Of a DNA stretch of 48,843 nt, positions 7,108 through 15,704 are shown in pieces. The DNA is from Candidatus Bathyarchaeota archaeon (GTDB lineage Archaea; Thermoproteota; Bathyarchaeia; 40CM-2-53-6): contig VBAY01000106.1 of NCBI GenBank assembly GCA_005883085.1, positions 1 to 48,843 of the forward strand, in the 5' to 3' direction. The notes under the pieces were generated by a model. That model did not search any database. It was not told the origin of the DNA and saw only the letters and a program-made list of their open reading frames with translations. The translations under genes were made by a program, and so were the position numbers. Each line of letters opens with the position of its first letter. Within the stretch, counting starts at the first letter, position 1.

Positions 7108-9012
7108 TTGTCGAAGAACCCAGCTACCGGGAAGATCAAAATCATGCTGATCTGCTGTTTCGTCTTACTGGGCTCACTAATAGTAACTCCGCTAGCCGCC
7201 TCCCCGAATCAGTCTCATAGTCAAAGCATACTGCTCGCCGCAACCGGCCCATCCTTCGACTACATAGTAACCATACTAATGGAGAACAATGGCTATTGTG
7301 AGGTCATAACCACTTGCGGTGGTGGTGGACCCTATCAGACATCGCTGGCTGCAGCATACGGACTCGCTGGAACTTGTCAGAGTGATTCAGCTTGCTCAAT
7401 CGGTGGCTATTCGGCAATAGACCATCCGAGCGAAGGTAACTATGTACAACTCATCTCAGGGGACGACTACGGATTCACAGGCGATTGTGGTTATTGCCCT
7501 GCAAGAACAAGCGCTGCGAATATCATCGACAGAATCGAGGCATCAGGAAGAACATGGGATGCCTGGTTCGAAGGTGGTTCCGGCTCTGGAACTTGCAGTG
7601 CCCACCCACCGCGGGGCGGAGACCATTACGCGTTCATTACCTTCACCGATATCCAAACGAACCCGGCAAGATGCAGCCACCTTCTATCAACAACACCGTC
7701 AACCGATACAGAGTTTCTTGCCGAACTGAACTCAGCTACCCCGGCGAATTATATCTGGTTGACTCCTACAGACTCTAACAACTGCCATGATACAGCGATG
7801 AGCTTCTGTGACAATTACCTGAAAACACTCGTGCCAAAGATTCTGAGCAGCACCCTCTTTACGACTAAGAAAGCTGCATTGTGGATTCAGTACGATGAAG
7901 GAAATAGCAGTTACCCAAGTGATTTCATTTATGCCACCTGGTCCGGTCCTGTTGTGAAAACAGGATACGTTGGAACCGGTTCGTACAACCACTATTCATA
8001 TCTCAAGACTCTTGAAGTTATCTGGGGCTTAAGCTCACTCACCTCGAATGACGCGAACGCAAATCCCATGACGGAGTTCTTCGGTGCAATAACACCCCCA
8101 GCGTTATCGACAACTTTCACGATCTCGCCAAGTACTCCAATCGTGAATCTCCCAGTCACCTTCACCTCAACAACGACCGGTGGAGCGTCACCATATCCTA
8201 TCAGCTGGAACTTTGGAGATGGTGCGACGGGAACGGGAGCTTCCTTAACCCACACGTTCACAGGCCTTCAGTCATACACAGTCACCGAGACGGCAACAGA
8301 CTCCTCCACACCGACACAGACCGCCACCAGCGCCCAAACAATCCCGGTTGTCGCTTCGCTACCCCTGTCGACAAGCTTCACATTTCTTCCCACAAACCCG
8401 ACGGTTAATTCTCCAGTATCCTTCACCGCGACAACAACAGGCGGAACGCTACCCTACACGATTAGCTGGAATTTTGGCGACAGCGCAACCGCTACAGGCA
8501 CAACAGTAACTCATACTTACGCAACAGCTCAATCGTTTACAGTGACCGAAACGGCGACCGATGCATCTTCCCCCAAGCAGACAGCAACGGCCACCCACAC
8601 AGTAGTCGCATCCTCATCGCTCACAGGCAATTTCGATAACACCTGGTACATCAACAACTGTCCAGGCGGAACGGAGACTATCTCCAACGGAGTATTGCAG
8701 ACTAGGCAGTCGACGCCCGGAGGTGGATCGAACAGCTATGGATACTGCACCGCCCAACGGGGCACCTTCCCCTGGCACTCTACGGTTGGCACCGCGCTTC
8801 CAACAGGAATAACTAGTGTCACAGTATCGTTCAACTTTGGGACATCGTCACTCTACAAGCCAATCCAGGACAAACAGGAATACTCACCGCAGACGCGACT
8901 CAGCTCTGCCAAGGAGACCTGGCCGCATGGGGACTACCAGCCAACACTCAGTGTACTCTCGCAGGAATCGAGATCGGAACAGAGGGCTACTTGCTCAACT
9001 CTGTTAACGTAG
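7108..9012 (+). CDS. Secreted phosphoesterase with PKD repeats, N-terminal part (frameshifted gene)
   Basis: 634 residues. An N-terminal hydrophobic segment (about 10-31) works as signal or anchor. Residues ~45-325 resemble the phospholipase C/acid phosphatase superfamily (phosphoesterase, PF04185 type): YIVTILMENNGYCEV near the start, DHPSEGNYVQLISGDD in the middle, and GSYNHYSYLKTLEVIWGL at the end. Two PKD beta-sandwiches follow (about 331-415 and 418-502, each with the SWNFGD core), then a beta-rich lectin-like domain that goes out of frame at the GGG run 8839-8841. Adding one G gives FNFGDIVTLQANPGQTGILT, continuous with the frame of the next entry, so both belong to one protein of about 1,158 residues. 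Likely substrate: extracellular phosphoesters or phospholipids; unproven. Confidence 0.85.
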   Translation: MSKNPATGKIKIMLICCFVLLGSLIVTPLAASPNQSHSQSILLAATGPSFDYIVTILMENNGYCEVITTCGGGGPYQTSLAAAYGLAGTCQSDSACSIGGYSAIDHPSEGNYVQLISGDDYGFTGDCGYCPARTSAANIIDRIEASGRTWDAWFEGGSGSGTCSAHPPRGGDHYAFITFTDIQTNPARCSHLLSTTPSTDTEFLAELNSATPANYIWLTPTDSNNCHDTAMSFCDNYLKTLVPKILSSTLFTTKKAALWIQYDEGNSSYPSDFIYATWSGPVVKTGYVGTGSYNHYSYLKTLEVIWGLSSLTSNDANANPMTEFFGAITPPALSTTFTISPSTPIVNLPVTFTSTTTGGASPYPISWNFGDGATGTGASLTHTFTGLQSYTVTETATDSSTPTQTATSAQTIPVVASLPLSTSFTFLPTNPTVNSPVSFTATTTGGTLPYTISWNFGDSATATGTTVTHTYATAQSFTVTETATDASSPKQTATATHTVVASSSLTGNFDNTWYINNCPGGTETISNGVLQTRQSTPGGGSNSYGYCTAQRGTFPWHSTVGTALPTGITSVTVSFNFGTSSLYKPIQDKQEYSPQTRLSSAKETWPHGDYQPTLSVLSQESRSEQRATCSTLLT

Positions 9013-10583
9013 ACTGGTACAATGTGGGCCTCAACATTGGCTCAATACCGCTCTCCACAAGCTTCACAATCTCACCCAGCGCTCCACTGGTGAACAAACC
9101 CGTCACATTCACCTCCACAACCATAGGCGGAACCTCACCTTACGCGATCAGCTGGAACTTTGGCGACGGCTCAACAGGGACGGGAACTTCCGCTATACAC
9201 ACTTATTCGACGGCTCAAACTTTCACGGTAACTGGGACCGCCACTGACTCCTCTTCCCCAGCGCGAACCACCACCAGCTCGAAGACAGTAACCACCTCAA
9301 CGCCCCCACCACCCTCGACCAGCTTCACATTTAGTCCGACAAGTCCGACATTAAACTCACTCGTGACATTCACAAGTACAACTACAGGTGGAACCGCTCC
9401 ATACTCGATATCATGGACTTTCGGCGACGGAGGATCGGCAACAGGAGCCACCGTTACTCATACCTTCGCCAGCACCCAGACCTTCACAGTAATCGAAACG
9501 GCAACTGACTCGTCCTCACCCTCCCAGACAGCTACCGGCTCCAAGACAGTGACCGTATCACCTCCTCCACCATTATCGACCAGCTTCACATTCCTCCCCT
9601 CAACACCCCTAGTCAACGCCCCAGTCGCATTCACCGCGGTAACAACCAGCGGAACGTCACCCTACACCGTCACCTGGAACTTCGGCGACGGAACAACAGG
9701 CACGGGACCGACCGTAACCCACACGTTCACAACAGCCCAATCGTTCACAGTAACCGAAACGGCAACTGACTCGTCATCGCCCAGGCAAACAGCCACAAGC
9801 TCGCGATCTCTAACTGTCTACACAACCCCACCTCTCTCCGCCGCCATCAGAGGTTCCACATCCTCTCCTCAGGTGGGCCAAACAGTCACCTTCACAGCCT
9901 CGGCCACAGGCGGAACAACACCCTACAGCTACGCGATCTCGTTCGGCGACGGTGCTACTGGAACAGGAAGGACACCAACCCATGCATATTCAACCGCAGG
10001 ATCCTATACAGTTACGCTGACAGTTACAGACTCGGGCTCACCCCAAGCAATGAGCTTGGCAAGCATAACAGTCAATGTACAAGCCTTGTTGCCTCCCGCA
10101 CTAGCTCTACCAGGAAACCAGACGGTGAACTCAGGATCATGGATCAATTTCACGGTCACCGCAACAAGCTCCAACCCGGCTAGGACGGTCGCGCTGTCAG
10201 CATCCCAACTACCGGCGGGCGCAACCTTCGACTCATACACGGGCGTCTTCTCGTGGAGACCCGGTGCTAGCCAGACTGGATATTACACGATCGATTTCAT
10301 CGCCACTGATGACGGTACTCCTCCAATGTCCAGCTCCAGCCCCATGGGCATTCAAGTGAATCAAGCAGCGCCAGGAGGCTCCGGTGGAAGTGGCTCAGGG
10401 GGAAGCTCAAACGGTGGCTGCACCTGGTGCCCCACGTTCCCAACAATCTCCTACAGCATGCGGCTACTCCTGATCGGGGGTCTCCTCGGCCTCGTCACGT
10501 CCCTCGCACTCTTGACGATCAAAGCGCGGTCAAGTCTGGAACATACGAAGAGACGGCTGAACCGGATGACGCGAGACGACTAG
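8991..10583 (+). CDS. Continuation of the secreted phosphoesterase: four PKD domains, Ig-like domain and C-terminal anchor
   Basis: 530 residues from the first start codon in this frame, but the real gene begins at 7108 and enters this frame at about 8841 (see previous entry). There are four PKD repeats (about 20-103, 108-190, 194-277, 282-363) with SWNFGDG, SWTFGDG, TWNFGDG and ISFGDG cores and Pro/Thr linkers. These are followed by a cadherin/He_PIG-like domain (LPAGATFDSYTGVFSWRPG), a Gly/Ser linker, a CTWC motif, one transmembrane helix (about 484-506) and a basic cytoplasmic end (ARSSLEHTKRRLNRM). The PKD stalk would hold the enzyme away from the membrane, possibly across the S-layer. 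PKD domains 3-5 are very similar to one another and could recombine. Confidence 0.85.
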   Translation: MLNSVNVDWYNVGLNIGSIPLSTSFTISPSAPLVNKPVTFTSTTIGGTSPYAISWNFGDGSTGTGTSAIHTYSTAQTFTVTGTATDSSSPARTTTSSKTVTTSTPPPPSTSFTFSPTSPTLNSLVTFTSTTTGGTAPYSISWTFGDGGSATGATVTHTFASTQTFTVIETATDSSSPSQTATGSKTVTVSPPPPLSTSFTFLPSTPLVNAPVAFTAVTTSGTSPYTVTWNFGDGTTGTGPTVTHTFTTAQSFTVTETATDSSSPRQTATSSRSLTVYTTPPLSAAIRGSTSSPQVGQTVTFTASATGGTTPYSYAISFGDGATGTGRTPTHAYSTAGSYTVTLTVTDSGSPQAMSLASITVNVQALLPPALALPGNQTVNSGSWINFTVTATSSNPARTVALSASQLPAGATFDSYTGVFSWRPGASQTGYYTIDFIATDDGTPPMSSSSPMGIQVNQAAPGGSGGSGSGGSSNGGCTWCPTFPTISYSMRLLLIGGLLGLVTSLALLTIKARSSLEHTKRRLNRMTRDD

Positions 10584-10688
10584 CAACCAGGCAAGCCGGA
10601 CAGGAAGCTCAGCACAGAAACCTTCCGCCTTTCAGTACGGACAAAGCTGCCCAATAGAAAACAAGAGCGATCCCGATTGCCTATCTGA

Positions 10689-10955
10689 TTAGAGCACTCT
10701 AACCGCTACTTTGCAGCCTTTGCAATACTGGTAAACGGCGAGAAGATCGCCAGGAACATGCTTGACAGCGTCGGTCTGGACGAAGATGTTTTCTAGAGGA
10801 CTTCCGCATGCAAGGTGCAGAACCCCTCCTACCGTGAGAACGTCAATCCCCTCACCAGCTCTCTCGAGCTGATCCACCAACTCCTCTATTCTAGCAACTG
10901 GAAATTCCTGGAAAAGCTTGTGGACTGTAATCTGACCTACAGGTTTCGAGCTCAC
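10689..10955 (-). CDS. Small protein with C-terminal CxxC, function unknown
   Basis: The frame is open to 11219, but that extension overlaps the end of the upstream gene (stop at 11110) and has Ser/Arg/Pro-rich shadow-like composition. GTG 10955 gives an 88-residue protein, MSSKPVGQITVHKLFQEFPV at the start, with helix-strand alternation (ARIEELVDQLERAGEGIDVL) and the ending YQYCKGCKVAVRVL. The CxxC near the end may bind metal with other ligands or be redox-active; there is only one such pair. The start choice is tentative. The gene follows the zinc-ribbon membrane protein gene in the same direction. Confidence 0.5.
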   Translation of the reverse strand: MSSKPVGQITVHKLFQEFPVARIEELVDQLERAGEGIDVLTVGGVLHLACGSPLENIFVQTDAVKHVPGDLLAVYQYCKGCKVAVRVL

Positions 10956-11109
10956 TAGATCGTTTGCGCCAGAACGAGTCGCAACACGCCGCAACGGTCT
11001 GTTCCCGGCAACATCGGTTTCCGTATCGGCTTCTAAGGATGAAGTAACCCGGCGTCGGTAGGTCCGAGATAACCTGCGGGTCTCCCCGCTTTGAGAGCGA
11101 TACTGGGTA

Positions 11110-12102
11110 CTAGGAGGGTCCGGTCTGGAACATGTTTTGATTGGCGTAGGCGTTGAGCCCATGGTACGAGTATTGCTGCATCTGGGTTCCAAGTAACATT
11201 TCCGAACTGCACTGACCAAATACTGATGAGTTCGGATTAGACGGTGCGTATTCGCCGATACAGATCCAACCCGATGATATCAGAACGTCTTGTTCTGAGT
11301 AGGTAACTTGTTTCATTGATGGCTCAGACGCGCTGGCATGATACCACTCTGTCATCAGACTCGTGGGAGTGCGTGTTGCGCGAGAACTGGAAGAGCCCTT
11401 GAAAATGCTCCCGGCCCCGCTAGTATAGCTGTGAGAAGAAGAAGCTCCGGTATTATAATCGAGGGCTCCCATGACGACGTTTCCGCTGGAAAACGAGAGG
11501 CTCAGCCGTACAGTATCACCTTGGTTCACTCTGTCCGGGACTCTCGACAAGACAGGGTTGTTCGTCGAACCGTTCGGATAGAACACCTCCCAGATAAAAT
11601 GGAACCCGGAAACGTAGCTGGTCCCCGAGGCTAAAGGCCAGTTGTAGGCCAGCCCGACTTGATACCAATAACCGCTATCGGAGAGGCCGTTCAGAAGATA
11701 CGCTGGACCGAAGCTGGAAGAATCGGTTTGAGGAACAGCGGTCACGTTGAAGCTAAGCGAACTGAAGTCTTGGGTAAAGATCAGAGATACCTGCTGATCA
11801 TATGTGGCCTTACCGGTTGTCGTTGGGAAGGTAGAGTTTGTGCAAAGAGCAGGACTGAGACAGGTCAGGTTCCGCAGAAGATTCCGTGCTTCATCGTAAA
11901 AGCGGGTTGCGGCGGGAACTAGGACTCCTGAAGCAAACAAGCTTCCAACCACCACAAGTGCGATTAGGCCCACCGCGGCTCCAATGTGCCGTGCAGGAGG
12001 CGAGCCGTGCCTCCCCGAACTGGTCCAGTCTAGCCTAGTTCCACAATGTGGGCAGAAGCTATCGGAAGTCTGTAGCTCGCCGTGGCAGGCCGGACAGTTC
12101 AA
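11110..12102 (-). CDS. Zinc-ribbon membrane protein with extracytoplasmic beta domain
   Basis: 330 residues from TTG 12102, the first start before the Cys cluster. The N-terminal zinc ribbon CPACHGELQTSDSFCPHCG (residues ~3-21) is followed by one transmembrane helix (about 41-62) and an extracytoplasmic domain of ~260 residues rich in Ser, Asn and aromatic residues with several Asn-X-Ser/Thr sequons. A motif GFHFIWEVFYPNGSTNN suggests a beta-sandwich, perhaps carbohydrate- or protein-binding. The topology (zinc ribbon inside, beta domain outside) is typical of archaeal surface proteins of unknown role. No catalytic residues are evident. Confidence 0.75.
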   Translation of the reverse strand: MNCPACHGELQTSDSFCPHCGTRLDWTSSGRHGSPPARHIGAAVGLIALVVVGSLFASGVLVPAATRFYDEARNLLRNLTCLSPALCTNSTFPTTTGKATYDQQVSLIFTQDFSSLSFNVTAVPQTDSSSFGPAYLLNGLSDSGYWYQVGLAYNWPLASGTSYVSGFHFIWEVFYPNGSTNNPVLSRVPDRVNQGDTVRLSLSFSSGNVVMGALDYNTGASSSHSYTSGAGSIFKGSSSSRATRTPTSLMTEWYHASASEPSMKQVTYSEQDVLISSGWICIGEYAPSNPNSSVFGQCSSEMLLGTQMQQYSYHGLNAYANQNMFQTGPS

Positions 12103-12221
12103 GCCTGACTAAGCGCGGGCGAAGTGAGCCTTAGCCTTTCTGCTCCCATCCCATCGATCAGAATTCTAGCACCACTATGGAACCTTTTTCATACCCGACA
12201 CATTTCTACCAATGAGCCGAT

Positions 12222-12578
12222 ATGAAGGCAGACAATCTCAAGTCTAGGTTGACGAAGGAGAAGGAGATCGAACTCACGGTCACTGGAAGAAAGAGCAGGA
12301 AGCCTATTCCTCGACCCGTCTGGTTCGTGCTTAGAGGGACCGAGTTGTTGCTGCTGCCTGTAACAGGCACAAGCTCGCAATGGTACAAGAACATCCTCAA
12401 AGATCCCCTGGTGAAAATCACCTCCAGCGGACAAACCATTACAGGAAAGCTTCACCCAATAACGGGGAAGAGGGAGGTTGGCGAGGTAATCCAGTTGTTC
12501 GAGAAGAAATATGGTCCTCGGGACGTAAAGAGGTATTATCCAAACCCGAACGTCGCGGCCGGCTTACCGCTCGATTAG
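12222..12578 (+). CDS. Deazaflavin (F420)-dependent nitroreductase-like split-barrel protein
   Basis: 118 residues from ATG 12222. The pattern VTGRKSRKPIPRPVWFVLRG, then LLLLPVTGTSSQWYKNILKDP, then a GKREVGEVIQLFEKKYGP tail is typical of the DUF385/Ddn family, small flavin-reductase-like split beta-barrels that bind F420 (or related cofactors) and reduce varied substrates. The length is slightly short for the family, as expected when the N-terminal helix is small. It stands alone between convergent neighbours. The cofactor is inferred from the family, not visible in the sequence. Confidence 0.8.
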   Translation: MKADNLKSRLTKEKEIELTVTGRKSRKPIPRPVWFVLRGTELLLLPVTGTSSQWYKNILKDPLVKITSSGQTITGKLHPITGKREVGEVIQLFEKKYGPRDVKRYYPNPNVAAGLPLD

Positions 12579-12593
12579 CTTAGCTTACGAGAT

Positions 12594-12728
12594 TCAGGCC
12601 CCGAACCGTAGTCCTAGCATTGGACCGAAAACGAATACTAACAACATGAACACCAATGGAAAAATCCCGAACACTAAGAACAGTATGATCTTGCCTGACG
12701 CGCCATCATCCCTTTCGCGCTTGGTCAT
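12594..12728 (-). CDS. Very small single-helix membrane protein (44 residues)
   Basis: ATG 12728 to TGA 12594-12596. A charged N-terminus MTKRERDDGASGK is followed by one long hydrophobic helix IILFLVFGIFPLVFMLLVFV and a short polar end (GLRFGA). The composition and clean start make it a likely gene despite its size. A TATA-like gtttttagc lies about 30 nt upstream, so the mRNA would be nearly leaderless. It lies antisense in the gap between the F420-type protein and DedA genes. No family is recognised. Confidence 0.55.
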   Translation of the reverse strand: MTKRERDDGASGKIILFLVFGIFPLVFMLLVFVFGPMLGLRFGA

Positions 12729-12877
12729 CGCGGACAAATCGGTCCAGAGGATCGCTAAAAACAATTAGCATACAGAATCTGGCTCGAGATGGCCTTCTGG
12801 ATGACTCAATATCGAATAGTTTTCTGGCAGACGCGAAAGGATTTGAAAGGAGCTGGATAGCGAAGCAGTAGGCCGGC

Positions 12878-13519
12878 TTGAGCCTCACCGATGCAATATT
12901 CAACTTTGCGCTGAACCTGCTCTATCAATGGAACTATCCAGGGGTCTTCCTCTTGATGACCTTTGAAGGCGCGACCCTTCCCGTCCCCAGCGAAATCGTG
13001 CTTCCACTGACCGGGTTCCTCGTGTACCAGGGCAAACTTGAGTTTTGGACCGCAGTCGCGGCGGCAACCCTGGGAAGTTTGGTCGGAACAATTGTCGACT
13101 TCAGTATCGGATACTACCTGGGAAGACCCGCTGTTCTCAGATACGGGAGGAAAATTGGACTGAGCGAGAAACATCTGATGATAACCGAAAGATGGTTTGC
13201 AAATCACGGCAGTGCAGCCGTGCTCTTGGCAAGGTTTGTCCCCCTGCTGCGGACATTGATAGCTTTCCCTGCGGGTACAGCCAAGATGAAAATCGGCAGG
13301 TTCCTCGCTTATTCGACCGTTGGCATAGTCATCTGGGATATTATTTTGATCTACCTCGGAGTTCTTGCGGGCCAGAACGCTAGCTCAATCGTGTACTTTC
13401 TGGATGCAACGCTCCCACTAATCGGATACGTAGCCGTCGGAGGAATCGTCATTGCAGTGTGGCTGCTCTCAAGAAGACATGGAAAGAAGCAGGATAAACC
13501 GGGATCTAGCGATCTCTAG
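12878..13519 (+). CDS. DedA family membrane protein (VTT/SNARE-associated domain)
   Basis: 213 residues from TTG 12878; a stop lies three codons upstream in frame, so this is the only usable start. Several hydrophobic helices; the re-entrant region carries FEGATLPVPSEIVLPLTGFL and the family signature ARFVPLLRTLIAFPAGTAKM. DedA proteins are membrane transporters or flippases linked to envelope homeostasis; some family members flip C55-P or phosphatidylethanolamine in bacteria. In an archaeon the lipid carrier would be dolichol-like, and the role is inference. It is followed by a secreted beta protein gene in the same direction. Confidence 0.92.
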   Translation: MSLTDAIFNFALNLLYQWNYPGVFLLMTFEGATLPVPSEIVLPLTGFLVYQGKLEFWTAVAAATLGSLVGTIVDFSIGYYLGRPAVLRYGRKIGLSEKHLMITERWFANHGSAAVLLARFVPLLRTLIAFPAGTAKMKIGRFLAYSTVGIVIWDIILIYLGVLAGQNASSIVYFLDATLPLIGYVAVGGIVIAVWLLSRRHGKKQDKPGSSDL

Positions 13520-13720
13520 GCGTGAAGCTCTACACTACCTCACCAATGCTCGGTTCGAACTACAGAGGCAGCAAGGGGTGGAACCGAAGACGGCAAGCCT
13601 ATCGGAACAACAATGGAACGAGAGCGCGAGACCACGCGAGAGCAGTGTCTAGAGGCGACCCCGCGAGGCTCCAGTTACAAGACCCGTATAGTGACGATTC
13701 GACAAACTCTAGTTCAAGGG

Positions 13721-14842
13721 TTGAGCTCGGAGGAATGCACCACGACACTATCCATAAAGCGGGTCCCTCTCAAGGCCGCCATCCTGCTTCTGATCTTCGC
13801 CTTTGGCTCGTTCACGGTTAGCGGAACCATTCTCCCATTCACCATCAGCGAAGCCCGCAAACCAACAGGTACCTTCCTACTGACACTAAGCCCTTCGGAA
13901 GTCACACTGCCGCAAGGGGCGAACGCCACCTCGACCATTTCCATCATAAGCACTCAAGGTTACGCAGGGACAGTTTCTCTCGCTGCACAATTCACCATGG
14001 GAAGCCTATCGGTCTCCTTCAATCCTAATAGCATCAGCGTGCAGGCGGGGGGAACTGCCACATCCACAATGACAGTCGAAGCGGCAAAGAATGCATCGAT
14101 CGAGACGTACAGCATCATTATAACCGGCACCTCTGCAGTTGGGAGAAGAGTCGTTTCCAGCTCAACTATGTTTACGGTTACGGTGAACCCGCTTGCTGGT
14201 TTCGGCCTATACGCTTACCCCTACTCGATCAGCGTGGTAGCAGGAATGACCAATTCCACCAGTATCATCCTCGACAGCAACAATGGTTTCGGGGGGTCTG
14301 TGTCTCTCTCTGCGACGGTACCTTTTGGATTTCTGGGCGTGATGGGAGGTCAAAACCCGGTAACACTTACCCCTGCAGCCACGTCGTATACAAGCTTACA
14401 GGTGTCGACTACCAGTTCGACTTTGTCAGGAGAGTACAATATTACGATCACTGGAGCCAGCGGAACTGTAAGTCATTCTTGCATCCTGACGGTCAACGTT
14501 GTAGACCCCGTTCCAGAATCATTGACCCTGTCGGGATCATCGCTCCTTTCTTCTACCAGTATGACATTGTTTCTCCGGAATAACGGTAATACTCCGATAA
14601 CCCTCCAGTCGTACACGGTGACAGACATCTCGGGAGACCAATGGATTCTTGCCAATTGGACGAGTCCAACCATACAGCCAGGTACGGCTAGTGCAGCGGT
14701 GATCTACATCGGGGCGAGCTGCGAGGCTTGCACCTACAATGGGCTATTCGGCCTCTTCCAAGAATTCGTTCCAGGTCATACCTATACGATTACGATCACC
14801 ACGAAACTCCAGAACCAATTCACATTCAACGTTACCGCCTAA
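13721..14842 (+). CDS. Anchored surface protein with Ig-like beta repeats, function unknown
   Basis: The frame is open from 13613 (409 residues), but TTG 13721 (373 residues) is preferred: a TATA-like gtatag lies about 33 nt upstream and the extra N-terminal residues look non-coding. One hydrophobic segment (AAILLLIFAFGSFTVSGTIL) is followed by two or three tandem Ig-like sandwiches with LTLSPSEVTLPQGANATSTI and YPYSISVVAGMTNSTSIIL, and a C-terminal domain with a CEAC pair. It is rich in Ser, Thr and N-glycosylation sequons. A surface or adhesion role is plausible but not shown. Confidence 0.7.
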   Translation: MSSEECTTTLSIKRVPLKAAILLLIFAFGSFTVSGTILPFTISEARKPTGTFLLTLSPSEVTLPQGANATSTISIISTQGYAGTVSLAAQFTMGSLSVSFNPNSISVQAGGTATSTMTVEAAKNASIETYSIIITGTSAVGRRVVSSSTMFTVTVNPLAGFGLYAYPYSISVVAGMTNSTSIILDSNNGFGGSVSLSATVPFGFLGVMGGQNPVTLTPAATSYTSLQVSTTSSTLSGEYNITITGASGTVSHSCILTVNVVDPVPESLTLSGSSLLSSTSMTLFLRNNGNTPITLQSYTVTDISGDQWILANWTSPTIQPGTASAAVIYIGASCEACTYNGLFGLFQEFVPGHTYTITITTKLQNQFTFNVTA

Positions 14843-14979
14843 GGTGACCGAAGACCGGAACCGGGATCATAAGATTTGACACATTATCATTTTGACCAGA
14901 AGAAAAATTAGACATGGGATTGGGCACAAACCGATCTAGAAGAGAGCTAGACCCCGTAGAGGAAACAACCGAACGGGTG

Positions 14980-15231
14980 CTAGTTAGTCCCGCTGGTTCT
15001 TGCTACCCGAGATAGAGAGGCCGGGGAATGCTGGCGCAGATACAACAGCTGCGAGCGCGCCCCGGTTAGAACCAGCTTTCGAATGAAGTCCGCCTTCGAA
15101 ATAAGCCCCTCACGGTTACGATATTCCTCGTACAGCGCATCCACCACTGCCCAATCGCTTTCGTCCAGTTTGATTTGTTTGGAGAAGGGGGCCCAGTCCT
15201 TGCTCGCGTTCGTATCAGGCATTGGTGACAA
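14980..15231 (-). CDS. Ribbon-helix-helix-type small regulator
   Basis: 83 residues from ATG 15231. A KQIKLDESDWAVVDALYEEY strand-helix segment followed by GLISKADFIRKLVLTGA is typical of ribbon-helix-helix DNA-binding dimers, where the first strand contacts DNA and the two helices dimerise. The C-terminal ~20 residues are polar. A TATA-like tatacg lies about 45 nt upstream. It could repress itself or the neighbouring surface-protein genes. A 7-bp inverted repeat lies about 125 nt upstream of the start. Confidence 0.6.
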   Translation of the reverse strand: MSPMPDTNASKDWAPFSKQIKLDESDWAVVDALYEEYRNREGLISKADFIRKLVLTGARSQLLYLRQHSPASLSRVARTSGTN

Positions 15232-15355
15232 GGTAGCTGGAGAGAATATCCTCTTTAGCGTATAGTTACCGAGCTTTTCTTGGAAAAATGCTGGTTATGG
15301 ATTGCAATAACGTCATCTCGACCTTATCGCGAAACAAAGGGGCGATTTACGGGCA

Positions 15356-15379
15356 GTCCTTATAGATTCTTCTAAGGAC
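15356..15379. repeat. 7-bp inverted repeat between two RHH genes
   Basis: GTCCTTA (15356-15362) and TAAGGAC (15373-15379) are perfect complements separated by 10 nt. The repeat contains a TATA-like core. It may be an operator for one of the adjacent ribbon-helix-helix proteins, or the 3' hairpin of the gene ending at 15456. Confidence 0.35.
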
Positions 15380-15455
15380 CCATTTCAGGCTCAGTCAATA
15401 GAGGAGTCTAGTCCCAATCAGGCTGTCTACAAGAAAACGTCGAGAGTTCGAACGA

Positions 15456-15704
15456 TTACTGCTTTTTCTTCGATTTCGACACAACTGCCGCCTGTAACAT
15501 GGATGTTCTAGCTCTTGCTCTTGAGATCCGTTTTCGATGTCTCTCTGACTGGGCATTTCCTCCATCATGGGCCTCGGCTAGTTTGAGCCAGTCTGGTATC
15601 ACGATCGCTCGGATCAACTCCTGCACGGTGATATCCCTGTCGTCAGCGATCCTTCGTAGCTTTGTATAAGCGGAGTCTCCTAGGGATTGCATGAACTTAG
15701 ACAC
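15456..15704 (-). CDS. Ribbon-helix-helix-type small regulator
   Basis: 82 residues from GTG 15704, which has a good Shine-Dalgarno (GGAGG, 8-nt spacing). The core SAYTKLRRIADDRDITVQEL then IRAIVIPDWLK resembles archaeal RHH proteins found as small transcription regulators. The C-terminus is a strongly basic tail (RHRKRISRARARTSM and SKSKKKQ) that would add non-specific DNA binding. Unlike its neighbour at 14980 it starts with a Ser/Gly-rich segment instead of a clear beta-strand. The target is unknown. Confidence 0.65.
   Translation of the reverse strand: MSKFMQSLGDSAYTKLRRIADDRDITVQELIRAIVIPDWLKLAEAHDGGNAQSERHRKRISRARARTSMLQAAVVSKSKKKQ

Noticed and set aside
7442..10240. Several frames on both strands across the PKD region
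   Set aside because: Shadow frames of the repetitive Ser/Thr-rich PKD coding sequence; no independent features.
10956..11219. N-terminal extension of the CxxC protein at 10689
   Set aside because: Overlaps the end of the upstream gene in another frame and has shadow-like Arg/Ser/Pro composition; the shorter GTG start was preferred.
13540..13570. ggttcgaac, a possible tRNA T-loop
   Set aside because: Flanking bases do not pair as a T-stem and no acceptor, D or anticodon arm can be built.
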